A DNA stretch of 64,000 nt from Cyrtodaria siliqua (lineage: Eukaryota; Mollusca; Bivalvia; Adapedonta; Hiatellidae): positions 274,776 through 338,775 of the forward strand of contig JAWPHD010001279.1 in NCBI GenBank assembly GCA_037043455.1, given 5' to 3'. Below, one piece after another: positions 11,640 through 22,440 of this stretch. Below the pieces are notes generated by a model. The model did no database searches, had not been told where the DNA came from, and saw nothing but the letters and a program-made list of their open reading frames with translations. The stretch's first letter is position 1. Each line of letters starts with the position of its first letter. The translations under genes were made by a program, and so were the position numbers.

Positions 11640-13190
11640 TCCCAAACAAAGAACAATGAGAAAGACTTGAGAAGAGCCACAGAATCTATCATTGGTTTCA
11701 CAAACCCAATTCTGAGTTGATATCAATGACTATGAGCTATACCTCCGATCGTCTGTATTTTAGCATACAGAGATGGTGATGACGATCTATTACAGCATCA
11801 AGCTCAGAGGACCATGACATATTTGTCAATGACTTGTTAATTGACACGCCAACCCGATCTATAACACACTATATTTGGTTAATTGGTTCCCTTATTGATC
11901 AGGTATGGCAGATCTTAAGTTGAAGCTATCATATCCTCTAGGCTCAGTACCATGGTCCCTTGCAACAGCTGATGGCAATTCAGTTAGAACAGACAAAGCC
12001 AAATTGCTCCACTGCTTAGAAGTATCAGTTGAGCCAGCTACACAGCGACCTACTGAATATACTGTATATGTGTGTGACGGTAACGCAACGCCTCACAATC
12101 AGCCTTCAGTTCCTGGTACGTTTGACAATAATGGCAGGGTGTTTTACATACCTACCAAAGCATCTTGAGTCGACTTTGTGACAGACACTTGCGTCCCTAG
12201 ATCTATCAAGTAGTTTGAGTGCAAGAGGCGAGGTGAAACCCCAACTTTCCTGTTGTCAGTGCTGAAACGAAGACTTATTGTGATTTGAAGAGTTACATGA
12301 GTAATTGCGACTATACGACAAAATTCATTAATCACATTTTCGGCCAGTGGAAAACAGACAGATATGCACCAAACCTCCAAGGTCATGAAACCTACCCTGT
12401 CGGAGAAAAAATGTCTTTGCTGATGATAAGGAATATCTGTTTTCATCATAAGAGGAAGCAGACATCAGTATGAATCAATCCTCACCAACATCAGAAACAA
12501 TCGTGGTGCATTCTCCTGACACAGACATACTGATCCTGCTTTCAAAATTTGTTTCAGTAATACAACCATATGTCATGTTTGGCACTGGGATCATTAAAAA
12601 AGGTGATATTGAATGTGAAACAAATTGTAGAGGTTAAGGGGTCTGATATTTGCTCTTTACTACCCACACAACTTTGCTTTACAAGCTGTGTTACAACCAG
12701 TGGCTTTGTAGGGAGAAGGAAGGCCGTTCCATAGAAGATGATTAAAAAGTACAGAGAGTTTGTGTCAATTTAGATTGCTCGAACAGCAGCATGAATGTTC
12801 GGATGATCTTCAAAAAAAGTACGGAGATCACGGAGAGGATAGTGTGCTGCCTATATGGAAAACACGGATGTCAAATACGTTTTCGCGAAAATTCAAAGGC
12901 CACAACTAGAGTTTTTTTTCCGCCGTGTCAATTTTCTATAATCATGCATTTTAACATGCACACTTCCAAGTGCTTTTTTGGCACCATACTGACCAACATT
13001 TACCAGACGCAGAAACATATGAGAGAAGATAAAGTTATTGAATTTGATTGGCCTGTTGGTGATATTGCGTCACAATAGTTGGTTGACATCATGTTCAAAG
13101 AGCCTGACACTGAAGAAGGAAGCAATATATGGCAGCCAACAAACTGATTGATATTGAGTTTGAAGAAAGTGATGACAATGTATAGAGGAA
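11640..13190 (+). pseudogene. Broken gene of an uncharacterised transposon-associated protein family (PDTDxL motif)
   Basis: Coding similarity runs in order along the + strand but jumps frame and meets stops. At 11905-12168 it reads YPLGSVPWSLATADG then RTDKAKLLHCLE. At about 12300-12420 it has FGQWKTDRYAPNLQG. At about 12495-12550 it has TIVVHSPDTDILILL. At about 12630-12760 there is a diverged segment resembling a PGLHAFTGCDTTSxF block. At 12791-13075 it has RVFFPPCQFSIIMHF. This succession is one I know from numerous large uncharacterised proteins in cnidarian, mollusc and fish genomes, which behave like mobile-element genes; the biochemical role is unknown to me. The PDTDxL acidic motif suggests a nuclease-like fold, but that is inference. 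Several frameshifts make this copy non-functional. Confidence 0.6.
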
Positions 13191-13269
13191 TTATGAGCTC
13201 AAATGATGTAATATATTTCCATGAACATGCATGCTATCTTATAGAGCTATATATTTATATTTGTTTGTA

Positions 13270-14520
13270 ACGTAAGTAAAGTTCAATTCATTTTGTGAAT
13301 ATGTTGAAATTGCTTAATTTGTTACATTTGATTAATATATGAATACATTAGCAGTTAAACAAATGTGCGTATAATTTGCTATTTTTCTTTGAATTTGGTA
13401 ACGTAAAAAATACGGAAGAGTCGTGTTAATTATATACAAACTTCATTTCATTCAATGTTTGCCTAAGTATAAACAATATATAAAGAAAAATAAAGATTTA
13501 AATAATATGATGCATTAGGTAACACATATTAGCTTGACATAATTTCAAGTCTGTTCAAATATCGTTGTTACCATCGATGATGTTTAGAGGAATGTTGTAT
13601 TAACATCTTTATAAGCTAATTGGCTGAATTTTCTAGATTTCTGGTAACACACGGAACATTATTATTAATTATTTTAAAAAAGACGCAATGTAACGGACAA
13701 TATAAGAACCAAACATTGTTCACATCATGGATACGTATGTCTCTTATAACTATATAAGATGTTTAAAATATTTTTCGGATAAAAAAAACTTATTTTCTTA
13801 ATTTCTTAAACCAAACCCCTTCATTCAACAAGGTAACGTAAATTACGGTAACGTAGGCTTAATACTGCAGGTATCAAATGTATAAACATTCAGTGAAACG
13901 AAATTTTGTAGTTTAAAAAGCATAAATAATGTTCAAAATGAATTGTTACAATCAATTATGTCTAAAGGAATGTTGCAATAAAACTTTAATAGTCTATTGA
14001 ATGATTTGTTCTAATTTCTTTTAACATGTGGCAAATAGAAAATGATTTAAAAACACACAATGTAACGGACATTAACATCATGGGAACGTATGTCTGTGAT
14101 ATTTATAAGGTTTGGAATAATTTTCGGATGTAAAATCATTAATGTTCTTAATGTCTTACGTTAATAAACTTAATAAAACAAGGTAACGTAAATTACGGTA
14201 ACGTAGGCTTAGTAATGCAGGTATCCAAGGTATACAAAGTAAGTGAATCGAACTTTTGTATTATAATAGGCATGAATATTGAAGACAATTTAATATAAAA
14301 ACCCTTTCTTCCATACATGTTTAGTCTCCAAAATGCAGTAAAATTAATTATTATTTTATAGGTAACGTATTCTACACCCAGTAACACGATAAAGCCCCAG
14401 TCGCCAGATGGCACACATGTTCCAAAATGTTCTACACATAATGGGCTTTCAGAAAAATAGGGTGTACAAAATTCCCTGGTGGTGGGGGTGGGGGGATTCG
14501 AAAATACTCTACACATAATG
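13270..14520 (+). repeat. Right compound inverted end: degenerate ~350-bp tandem repeats
   Basis: The string GGTAACGTAAATTACGGTAA is present at about 13833 and again at about 14181, each followed by CGTAGGCTTA and a GCAGGTATC motif. Their left flanks share CAATGTAACGGAC and a TTTTCGGAT motif (about 13690-13780 and 14060-14130). A more diverged third copy begins near 13397. The block is the inverted counterpart of the left end. Confidence 0.65.
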
Positions 14521-14605
14521 GGCTTTCAGAAAAATGTACATAATTACATGGTGGTGGTGTGGGGGTTGGGGTTGGGGGGGTGGGGGGTGGGGGGGGGTGG
14601 AGGAC
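14475..14605 (+). other. G-rich tract with quadruplex potential
   Basis: Runs of four or more G separated by single T or short spacers occur repeatedly, for example GGGGTTGGGG followed by longer G runs at about 14563-14602. A 27-bp phrase beginning CTACACATAATGGGC occurs twice (about 14432 and 14507), each time leading into a GGTGGTGG tract. Confidence 0.75.
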
Positions 14606-14830
14606 GGTTTCTCCTACTAGCTTACAGCTTATAAACGCTTAATATGTAAACTAGTTTTAATATGTCACCACACTTCGATCCTACCGTTATGCTCCAATAG
14701 GCCAGAGATGGTGGTACCTACCTACAGAAAGAAATTAACAAATCATTTAGTTCAGAGCGCTAAGCACGCATGATGTGTTATGCCCACGCTCTCTGTACTC
14801 ATACTCAGCCACGCTGAGTTCGGGCATATT

Positions 14831-15078
14831 CATGCCTTGGTATACATGCCTTGATCTACATGCCTTGATATACATGCCTTGATCTACATGCCTTGATATA
14901 CATGCCTTGATCTACATGCCTTGATATACATGCCTTGATCTACATGCATTGATATACATGCCTTGATCTACATGCCTTGATATACATGCCTTGATCTACA
15001 TGCCTTGATATACATGCCTTGATCTACATGCCTTGATATACATGTCTTGATCTCAATGTCTTGATATACATGCCTTGA
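14831..15078. repeat. Short tandem repeat, 14-bp unit in a 28-bp dimer
   Basis: CATGCCTTGATCTA alternates with CATGCCTTGATATA about nine times. The strict alternation of the CT and AT variants shows that the 28-bp dimer is the unit being amplified. Confidence 0.95.
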
Positions 15079-15453
15079 ACGAACTTGGAAGACAATACAT
15101 ACATTTTAACGTGTGATGCGGCGTGTTTACCCACATGGCAAAGAAAATATAGCAAAAATTTCTGAGAAAAGAAAAAGAGATCCGAGAGTTTTATTACATT
15201 TGTCTTAAAACAATATTATTTTAGACAGATATATATTCCTGACAAATATCCTTTTTTGAGCACCATTTGGTCCCAAGATGAAAAACATTGTCGGGGAATG
15301 CCCCTCGATCCCCATTTGTATGTTGAAAACAGGCAATGCTACGCCCCTGTCTTGCGTGCACTGTGGTGATCTTAATCCATTAATCGGATTGACAGCGTAA
15401 CCATTTTCAACCGTCGCAGTTGTCGTTGAATGTACGTGCCGATGCATGATATG
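15079..15453. other. Noncoding stretch
   Basis: No gene or repeat identified between the short tandem array and the next SINE. A GGGGAATGCCCCTCGATCCCC stem-like phrase occurs near 15295. Confidence 0.35.
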
Positions 15454-15690
15454 ACTGCGTCCGTGGCCGGGATGGTGAAACCTTCTCGCCTCTCACCGCT
15501 GCGAGTTCGAATCCCACTGGGAGCTCGAATTGTGAGAAAGTGTCGATTCTGACGGATGCGGAAGGTATACAGTACCGGTTATACTCAGGAAAACGTTGGT
15601 GGTCTTCCTCCACCTCTACAAATCGACATATATATCCTAAAATGTGCTGAAAATCACGTAAAACACCATTAACCATTAATCAACCAACAA
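15454..15690 (+). mobile_element. SINE type A (tRNA-headed), copy 1
   Basis: The head has tRNA-like promoter boxes, with a B-box GAGTTCGAATCCC near 15511. The body has GAAAGTGTCGATTCTGACGG, then a TACAGTACCGGTT motif and CCTCCACC, and the tail is rich in AAC/AAT. The same order occurs at 21928 and 33453, and a 5'-truncated copy follows at 15900. The layout recalls the widespread bivalve tRNA-derived SINEs (RUDI-like), from memory only. Confidence 0.8.
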
Positions 15691-15899
15691 ACCTGATTGT
15701 GCCACCGATATATGTCCGAATGTGTAACCACTCTTGTAACCACTCTTGCTAGTTGATGTGTTATTCATACATTTTCTCACCTGCCTGGATGATGATATGG
15801 TGCATTTTTACTGAATTTACGTCCATTTAAGACTGCACCATCGCTATATACGAGAATGTGAATGAACAAAGGAGAACGCATCCGAACTCTTCAAACTTG

Positions 15900-16068
15900 T
15901 AAGTGTGAAAGTGTCGTTTTTACAGATGGCTGGAGGTGTACAGTACTGGTTCTACGCATGGATAAGTGGATGGTCTGCCTCCACGACTAAACCATCAACC
16001 GTCATACATAGCCTAAAATCTGCTAAAAAAAACACAAAAAAAACATTAAACACCAAAAAAAGCAAACC
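15900..16068 (+). mobile_element. SINE type A, 5'-truncated copy 2
   Basis: It begins in the body of the element (GTGTGAAAGTGTCG), continues through GGAGGTGTACAGTACTGGTT, GGTCTGCCTCCACGACTAAA and CCGTCATACATAGCC, and ends in an A-rich tail. The tRNA-like head is missing. The open frame across it (15905-16198 +) is not a gene. Confidence 0.75.
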
Positions 16069-16491
16069 GAACTGTTTAAAGGGTTTAAAAGGGGAAGTAA
16101 TGTTTTGTTTTAATCACAGTCGCGGTCTAGGAGTTATCGTTACGGATACAGCTCATTCATGCGGACGCTGTAAATTTAACAGTGATGCGCCTGTGTGAGA
16201 AATAGAGGTTCGTATCGATCATAGTGAAACATGTCGCCTGCTTTACAGCGGCTATGGCGGGGTGTTCAACGATAATTAACAGTCAGTACCCAAGAAATCG
16301 ATAAATATCGATCTCCAATATCCGTGTATATTAATCATGGTGTAATTCTATCGGCGTGCTCAATGCAGTAGCAGTCGACAAATGTTCCGTTCATTGTTGC
16401 TATTTTTAAAGCGTACAGTAGTTATTGTACTACATAAAGGTACATGGTAAAGGTGCATTAAATAGTTCTTGATGCCGATTTTATAAGTTTT
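16069..16491. other. Noncoding stretch
   Basis: No gene or repeat recognised between the truncated SINE and the GA microsatellite. Confidence 0.35.
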
Positions 16492-16526
16492 GAGAAAGAG
16501 AGAAAGAGAGAAAGAGAGAAAGTGTG

Positions 16527-16615
<89 letters not shown>

Positions 16616-16665
16616 AGGGGGAGTGAGAGGGGGGGATGAAAAGGGAAAAGGGGAGTGGGGGTTGT
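16492..16665 (+). repeat. (GA)n microsatellite with G-rich tail
   Basis: GAGAAA repeats lead into a pure GA run to about 16607, then runs of G with A interruptions. The strand is purine-only over more than 120 bases, a sequence type that can form triplex DNA. Confidence 0.95.
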
Positions 16666-17780
16666 TGATTTAGAATATTACATCACAAGTCGAGGAAATT
16701 ATATATACGTATGAGATATATGCGTATTAGTTTCTTTTCCGATATAGAATTAACCAAAATACAACAAAGATGCACTTATTTAGATATACTTAATATGTGA
16801 GCATAAAATATATGTTGTTCTTTAACCGTATTAATTATGCATATCACATGTTTACTCAACAGTAGAAAATATACCCCAACATTTCTATTTGGTTTCACCA
16901 TACTATTTAAATAAATGAATTTATTTTTTGATTGAAGTTACTATAGTTAAACAAAATGTGAATAAGATGTGTGTTCCCATTGGTTGCTATTGGCAACGTA
17001 TTCATCAGTTTTTTTTCCTGGGAAAGTATTGACATATAGGAATATAAATAGATCTCGTAGCTTCAGTTCGCGTTTGCTATAGCATTATCGATGTTTTCCG
17101 ACGTTCATCCAGCGAACGCCTATACCTTCTATCACTGTTGAATAGAGAATTGGTTCTCGCGGTTCTCTTAGTGATTTTCATAATTTTTGAAGCAAGTCTG
17201 CTAATATTAATGATATTGAGCCCGTGCGAGTGATGACGTCATGAAGAACCCGCAAGCTTCCGTACATTAGTGCCTAGACTAAATGTTCTATACGGATTTT
17301 TCCAGCTAGAGCATATTTTATCATCAATTCTAGTGAATATACACATAGACGTCATTACATAGATAAAGATACGCCCGGAATTCGGCTTCTGTATGCTTTA
17401 ATTTTGCCGCTACCGATGTGGATTATTAGATTGAAGTTATGATTTCGCGTCGCGTTCTACTAAAAGGCGGGGCACCCGTGTGAGTGTTATAGAAGGAATC
17501 AGGAAAGCGAATGTAGAACCGCTCTACCGCAGCTTGTTTAATAGGGAGCCAAACCCCGTCTCGTTTTTCAACGGTTTCTGGGTCGCGAGAAATTCCATAT
17601 TATTGTGATTCGTGTACGGAATATTTTACTCATTTATATGGATATAAATATAACTCAGCGGATTACAGAACCGTTATTGTAACCCCTTTTATGGCTAGGA
17701 GGGGGCTGTGTTAAAACGGGGTGTCAGGGTTGCCTTATATTTTTGATTGGTGTGCCAAATTCTAGCTTAAATTGTTAATC
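16666..17780 (+). promoter_or_regulatory. 5' flank, probable promoter and 5' UTR of the G-alpha gene
   Basis: The 1.1 kb before the start codon becomes less AT-rich from about 17050, with several CpG dinucleotides, and holds no gene. A consensus palindromic cAMP response element, TGACGTCA, lies at 17234-17241. No clear TATA box is placed with confidence. The transcription start cannot be set from sequence alone. Confidence 0.45.
17234..17241. promoter_or_regulatory. Consensus CRE (CREB/ATF site)
   Basis: A perfect 8-bp TGACGTCA lies about 540 bp upstream of the G-alpha start codon. This palindrome is the full CREB/ATF binding site. Its position in the likely promoter is suggestive; function is inference. 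Confidence 0.45.
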
Positions 17781-17898
17781 ATGGGGTGCACTTTGAGTGC
17801 GGAGGACAGGATAGCCATGGAGCGGAGTAAACAAATAGAAAAGGGATTAAAGGAGGACGGTATACAGGCCGCAAAGGACATCAAATTGTTGCTGCTCG
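17781..17898 (+). CDS. G-protein alpha subunit, Gi/o class (G-alpha-o-like), exon 1
   Basis: This exon encodes residues 1-39 and the first base of codon 40. The N-terminus [10 protein letters not shown] carries the Gly2 myristoylation and Cys3 palmitoylation signals of the Gi/o class, which anchor the subunit to the plasma membrane. The alpha-N helix continues with [18 protein letters not shown], a sequence typical of G-alpha-o (G-alpha-i has REDGEKAAREV here). The exon ends after phase 1 at a GTGAGT donor. Its coding length of 118 bp equals exon 1 of vertebrate GNAO1 and GNAI genes. The protein couples seven-transmembrane receptors to effectors by GTP binding and hydrolysis. The gene continues at 18226 and 51227 and then beyond the window, so only residues 1-101 of about 354 are seen. 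Orthology to G-alpha-o is likely; a Gi-class paralogue is the alternative. Confidence 0.93.
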
Positions 17899-18225
17899 GT
17901 GAGTGTGGTATTGTTTATTGGCTGACTCTTTCTCAAGTTTAATTTATAATTTCAACTCGTTCGTCTTCAGATCAGCCGCCATATTGAATAAATGATGAAG
18001 TTGCGTTGGAAGCTTATACCATTGGATTTCTATGCCGTTTAACGCTGCTATAAATAGATTATGAGAAAGAAAAAATACTGTTTCTGCAGCAAATTAGTAA
18101 AATATGAATCTATTACCACGGTGTATATATTATCCTTTAGTATCGATTTGTCCACTGATTTCAAATGATTGGGTATGATTCTTTGATTGTTGGTACTAAT
18201 ATTGGTATTTTTGGTCTATTTTTAG
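17899..18225 (+). other. G-alpha intron 1 (327 bp)
   Basis: It starts GTGAGT and ends TTTTTAG. It is AT-rich and contains no recognisable element. It is short compared with introns 2 and 3. Confidence 0.9.
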
Positions 18226-18268
18226 GTGCTGGCGAGTCTGGGAAGAGCACAATAGTGAAACAGATGAA
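18226..18268 (+). CDS. G-protein alpha subunit, exon 2 (P-loop)
   Basis: This 43-bp exon completes Gly40 and encodes GAGESGKSTIVKQM (residues 40-53) plus two bases of Lys54. GAGESGKST is the G1 box, or P-loop, that holds the GTP phosphates; Lys46 and Ser47 are the phosphate- and Mg-contacting residues. The preceding TTTTTAG acceptor and the GTAAGG donor fit the reading frame exactly. The 43-bp size is that of exon 2 in vertebrate Gi/o genes, which makes the call very secure despite the short length. Confidence 0.95.
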
Positions 18269-18884
18269 GTAAGGGTTTATGTGTAGTGTAAATTGTTTAC
18301 CTTTCAACACGTTTACTCGTAATATATGCTGTTTCTCACCTGTTGTGGCTGTTCGTACATGTGCTAGTATTGATGAACACATAGTAATGGCGCTAGCGTC
18401 TATCTCACTATCTATCTATCTCTTTCTATATCATGTCTGACATGTATCTCAATATCACGAATGCCAGATTTACTGTCAGATTGTATGTACCGTTTGTTTA
18501 TATGAAACACACTAATCAAATCAAAGACATCATGAAGAGATGGTGTTAATACACAATATGTATGAGAGTACATTTTTATAATAACCTATATACTTTAGAT
18601 ATAACATGATAATGTACCATACTAGTGCCCATCGTCAATTTGAACTTTCAAAACACTAATAGTTTAAGGCTGTTCGTGAAATTCATTATGTAATTTGTTT
18701 CTATTAATGTCAAGCCTCGGAAAAAACAATGCACATATATTTACGAATACAATACTTCCTGCTTGGCTTAAATTTATTCGCGTTGAAATATACATTTTTT
18801 TAATATCGACTTTTCAATAAAAGAATTTGACATACACTGATTTAATTTGAAAGTTTTGAATATAAAAAACATCTACTATGTAGG
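18269..18884. other. Start of intron 2, no element seen
   Basis: AT-rich intronic DNA with a short (TCTA)n run near 18408-18420. No gene seen. Confidence 0.4.
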
Positions 18885-19210
18885 GTGTTCATATGTCTGG
18901 GTGTGAGTCTGGGACTGGGTCTGGCTCTTGCCGATAGACCAGGTGGTACTATGTAAGATACCCATATTAAATGTTTAAACTATATTCATCTACAAAGACA
19001 GGTATTTTTGGGGTTTAATTTGTCTGGGTCATGTCGACTGACCAGGTGTTTATAGTGTATGTTTGAAATACATTCATCTTCAAACCATATGTTTGATGTT
19101 TCACATGTCTGGGACTTGCAGAAAGACTAGTTACTAAATATTCAGATACTCCTATCGAATGTTTAACCCATATTCGTCTACAAAAGGGTACGGTTGCTAT
19201 TTCGCTACAC
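18885..19210 (+). repeat. Degenerate ~115-bp tandem repeat, three copies
   Basis: Each copy has a TGTCTGGG phrase, a GAC(C/T)AG motif, then AATGTTTAA or TGTTTGAAA and TATTCATCT or TTCGTCTACAAA. The copies begin near 18890, 19017 and 19102 and are well diverged. Confidence 0.55.
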
Positions 19211-19329
19211 CTATAACAGAAGTAAGTTAAGTTGAGATTCATTTACAGCCATTGCAGCACAATAGCATTACTAACCGGTTGGTATGTTATGTATGACCAG
19301 TGGCATGCAGTGAACCAAATTTAGGTTTG

Positions 19330-20950
19330 CTTAGGCACATCAACAGCGAGGCAGCAGCCTCGGGTAACTACGCTCAGACACACCCACAGCGAGGCAGCAA
19401 CCTCGAGTAACTACACTCAGGCACACCCGAATCGAGGCAACAGCCTGGTGGTAATTACGCTGCAGCACACCCACAGCGAGGCAGCAGCCTAGGGTAACTG
19501 CACTCAGGCACACACACACACTCACAAACACACACACACACACACACACAGAGCGAGGCCGAAGCCTCGGGAAATTACACCCAGACACACCCACGGCGAG
19601 GCAGCAGCCGCTGGTAACTACACTCAGACACACCCACAGCGAGACAACATCCGCTGTTAACTACAATCAGGCATACCCACAGAGAGGCAACAGCCGCTGG
19701 TAACTACACTCAGACACACCCACAGCGAGGCAGCAGCCTCTGGTAACTTCACTCAGGCACACCCACAGCGAGACAACATCCGCTGTTAACTACACTCAGG
19801 CATACCCACAGAGAGGCAACAGCCGCTGGTAACTACACTCAGACACACCCACAGCGAGGCAGCAACCTCTGGTAACTTCACTCAAGCACACCCACAGCGA
19901 GGCAACAGCCGCTGGTAACTACACTCAGACACAACCACAGCGAGGCAGCAGTCTCGGATAACTACGCTCAAGCATACCCGTAGTGAGGCAGGAGCCTCGA
20001 GTAACTACATTCAGGCACACCCACTGCGAGGCAGCAGCCTCCTATAACTACATTCAGGCACACCCACAGCGAGGCAGCATCCTCGGATAACTACATTCAG
20101 GCACACCCACAGCGAGGCAGCAGCCTCGGAATTCAGGCACACCCACAGCGTGGCAGCAGCCTCGGATAACTACATTCAGGCACACCCACAGCGAGGCAGC
20201 AGCCTCGGATAACTACATTCAGGCACACCCACAGCGAGGCAGCAGCCTCGGATTACTACGCTCAAGCACACTCACATTGAGGCAGCTGCCTTAGACAAAC
20301 ACTCACAGCGAGGCATCAGTCTCTGGCTTCTACGCTCAGGCTCACCCACAGCGAGACAGCTTCCTTAATCATACAAACAGAGAGGAAGCTGACTCGGGTA
20401 ACTTTGCTGAGGCACACCTACATCGCGGCAACATCCTCGGGTGACTTCGCTCAGGCACACAAACATCGAGATGACTGCCTCGGCTAACTACACGCATGCA
20501 CACACTCAGCGAGGCCTCGGGTGACTACGCTCAGACACATCCACAGCGAGGCAACTGACTCGGGTAACTTCGCTCAGGCAGACCCACAACAAGGCAGCTG
20601 CCTCGTGTAGCTACGCGCATGCACATCCACAGAGAGGCAGCTGCCTAAGTTAACCAGGTTCAGGTACACCCACAACAAGGCAGTTGTCTCGAGTTCCTAC
20701 GCTCAGTCACACCCAAATCGAGACAGCTGCCTCGGGTGTCTACGCTCAGGCACACTCACAGCGAGGCAGCTGCTGAGGTTAAAAAAATCAGACACGCCCA
20801 CAGCGAGGCAGCTGCTTCGGGTTAAGTAAACTCAGACGCCCACAGCGAGGCAGCTGCTTCGGGTTAAGTAAACTCGGACACATCCACAGAGAGGCAGATG
20901 CCTTTAGAGACAGCTGCCTCGGGTAAGTATGCTCATGTACACCCACATCA
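19330..20950. repeat. Minisatellite, 43-bp unit with palindromic core, about 37 copies
   Basis: The unit is ACACCCACAGCGAGGCAGCA followed by GCCTCGGATAACTACATTCAGGC. Its core CGAGGC-AGCA-GCCTCG is a 6-bp stem with a 4-base loop. In the distal part of the array some units carry CGAGGCAGCTGCCTCG or close forms, a 16-bp perfect palindrome. A CA microsatellite interrupts it near 19510-19550. Open frames on the minus strand are artefacts. Confidence 0.95.
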
Positions 20951-21927
20951 GTGTTGTTGTAACTGTAATGAGTTAATGTTTTTATTAACACATTGCGGGA
21001 TAAATAACAAGCAATTTACTACATATTCCTTTGACAGCTGATTTAAAAGGTGAGCATTATTTCTGCATTCAGAAGAACATAGGGTAACATTTAAAAAAAA
21101 TGTAGCCATCCATGGTTACATATATCGTCTTTACTTGTATGACAATACATATGATCTCTTTACAATATAAATACAATGAAACTGAGATACGTTCTTTTTA
21201 TAGATAGTGAAAAGTTGAATTTCAGCTGAGATTATTATCAGAAACGTTTTGTTTAAAACATTCACCTGAGATACTCTAGCTATCTGATCGCATATGGCTG
21301 AATGGGTCTTTTCTTACAGGGTACTCTGTTTCCATAACACTAAAGACTTAGAGTAATATCCAAAATACACTCAACTTTAAAATAAAATGTCTTTTTTTCG
21401 CTGACATATTATGGCTTCACAATGTTATGAGTGTAATCAAACTTTCAAATTCCTCTCATTCATGGATACGTTATTAAATGTGTGTCCATCATTTATTATC
21501 CTTTTTATCTCCTTAAACTTGTTTAATATCCAGGTTTTAAATAAACATCATAAACAGAGATTATCGTAAAATTAAAGACAGGTGCTCGTGTTTGCGTCTC
21601 CGTGAAGATGCGAGTTTGTAGGGTTCAAACGAAACAGTTTACTAAAGAGCCGCGGTAATCTGGTAGGTACCCTCTATGACCTAGACCCACTCAACTGTAA
21701 CTTAATAACGAGGAAGCAGGCATTTCTTTGTCTCTTTGTTTTCACGAAAACATACACGTCTGACACTACTATAGCATTTTTTTTTTTATATATATATTTT
21801 TATTGTTTTTACAATCTTAGGATAGTTTACTAAAATGTGTATAATTTCGTTTCCAAAATCCTGGACCCGTTGTTCTGTAATTTAGAAAAAAAGTCAGGAA
21901 ATATTCCCCTACAACATGTGTCCAGCC
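20951..21927. other. Intronic stretch
   Basis: AT-rich, no gene seen. A poly-T and TA run lies at about 21778-21805. Confidence 0.4.
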
Positions 21928-22135
21928 GTTGTTCCAGTTGCCGAATGGTTAACGACGTTGCGTTGTAAACCTTCGCCTCTCACCGCTGCGGGTTCGAGTC
22001 CCACTGGCGGGAGGTGTACAGTTATCGTTCAACCCAGGAAAAGTGAGTGGTCTGCCTCCACCACAAAAAATCAACCGTCATATATAACCTTAAATGTGTT
22101 GAAAATGACGTAAAAAAACAAAGAAACAAATATTT
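21928..22135 (+). mobile_element. SINE type A, copy 3
   Basis: The tRNA-like head has an A-box region TTGCCGAATGGTTAACG and a B-box GGGTTCGAGTCCC near 21990. The body has GGAGGTGTACAGTTATCGTT, GGTCTGCCTCCACC and CCGTCATATATAACC, and the tail is A-rich. A segment found in copies 1 and 4 (GTGTCGATTCTGACGG region) is deleted here. Confidence 0.82.
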
Positions 22136-22311
22136 CGTCTCAGCTACCGGATAGTTAAAAAACATGCAATTTTTGTTACACATTTCTGATGATCGTTAAC
22201 ATGCATCAATCCCGAGTATACATGTACACTACTATGTTAGCAGCGGGTGTGATGGCTTCATTTCTCGTCTGCTACTGTTACCAACCCGAGTATTGGATAA
22301 ATCCACGTGTT

Positions 22312-22440
22312 GCATATTAAGGTAGCTTGCCACCATTGATTGATCGTGATTATTGATTACATATTAAGGTAGCTTGCCACCATTGATTGAATATCGTGAT
22401 TATTGATTACATATTCAGGTCGTTTGCTACTAGTGAGTTC
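22312..22440 (+). repeat. ~50-bp tandem repeat, 2.5 copies
   Basis: The unit holds CATATTAAGGTAGCTTGCCA, CCATTGATTGA and CGTGATTATTGATTA. The third copy is partial and diverged (TTCAGGTCGTTTGC). Confidence 0.85.

Larger units (their letters stand above)
10190..14520 (+). mobile_element. Decayed DNA transposon with compound inverted ends
   Basis: The left part, around 10200-10340, contains GGGGAATTTTG, TTTTCTGAAAG, GTGTGCCATCTG and ACGTTACC in that order. The reverse complement of about 14345-14490 shows the same motifs in the same order with similar spacing. Each end is itself built of degenerate direct repeats of about 350 bp: left copies near 10195 and 10560, right copies near 13500, 13840 and 14180. 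Motifs of the type GGTAACGTAA occur throughout the right end and as the complement TTACGTTACC throughout the left. Between the ends lies a broken gene on the + strand (11640-13190). Boundaries are approximate, and no clear target-site duplication was found. The superfamily is not recognised. Confidence 0.6.
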
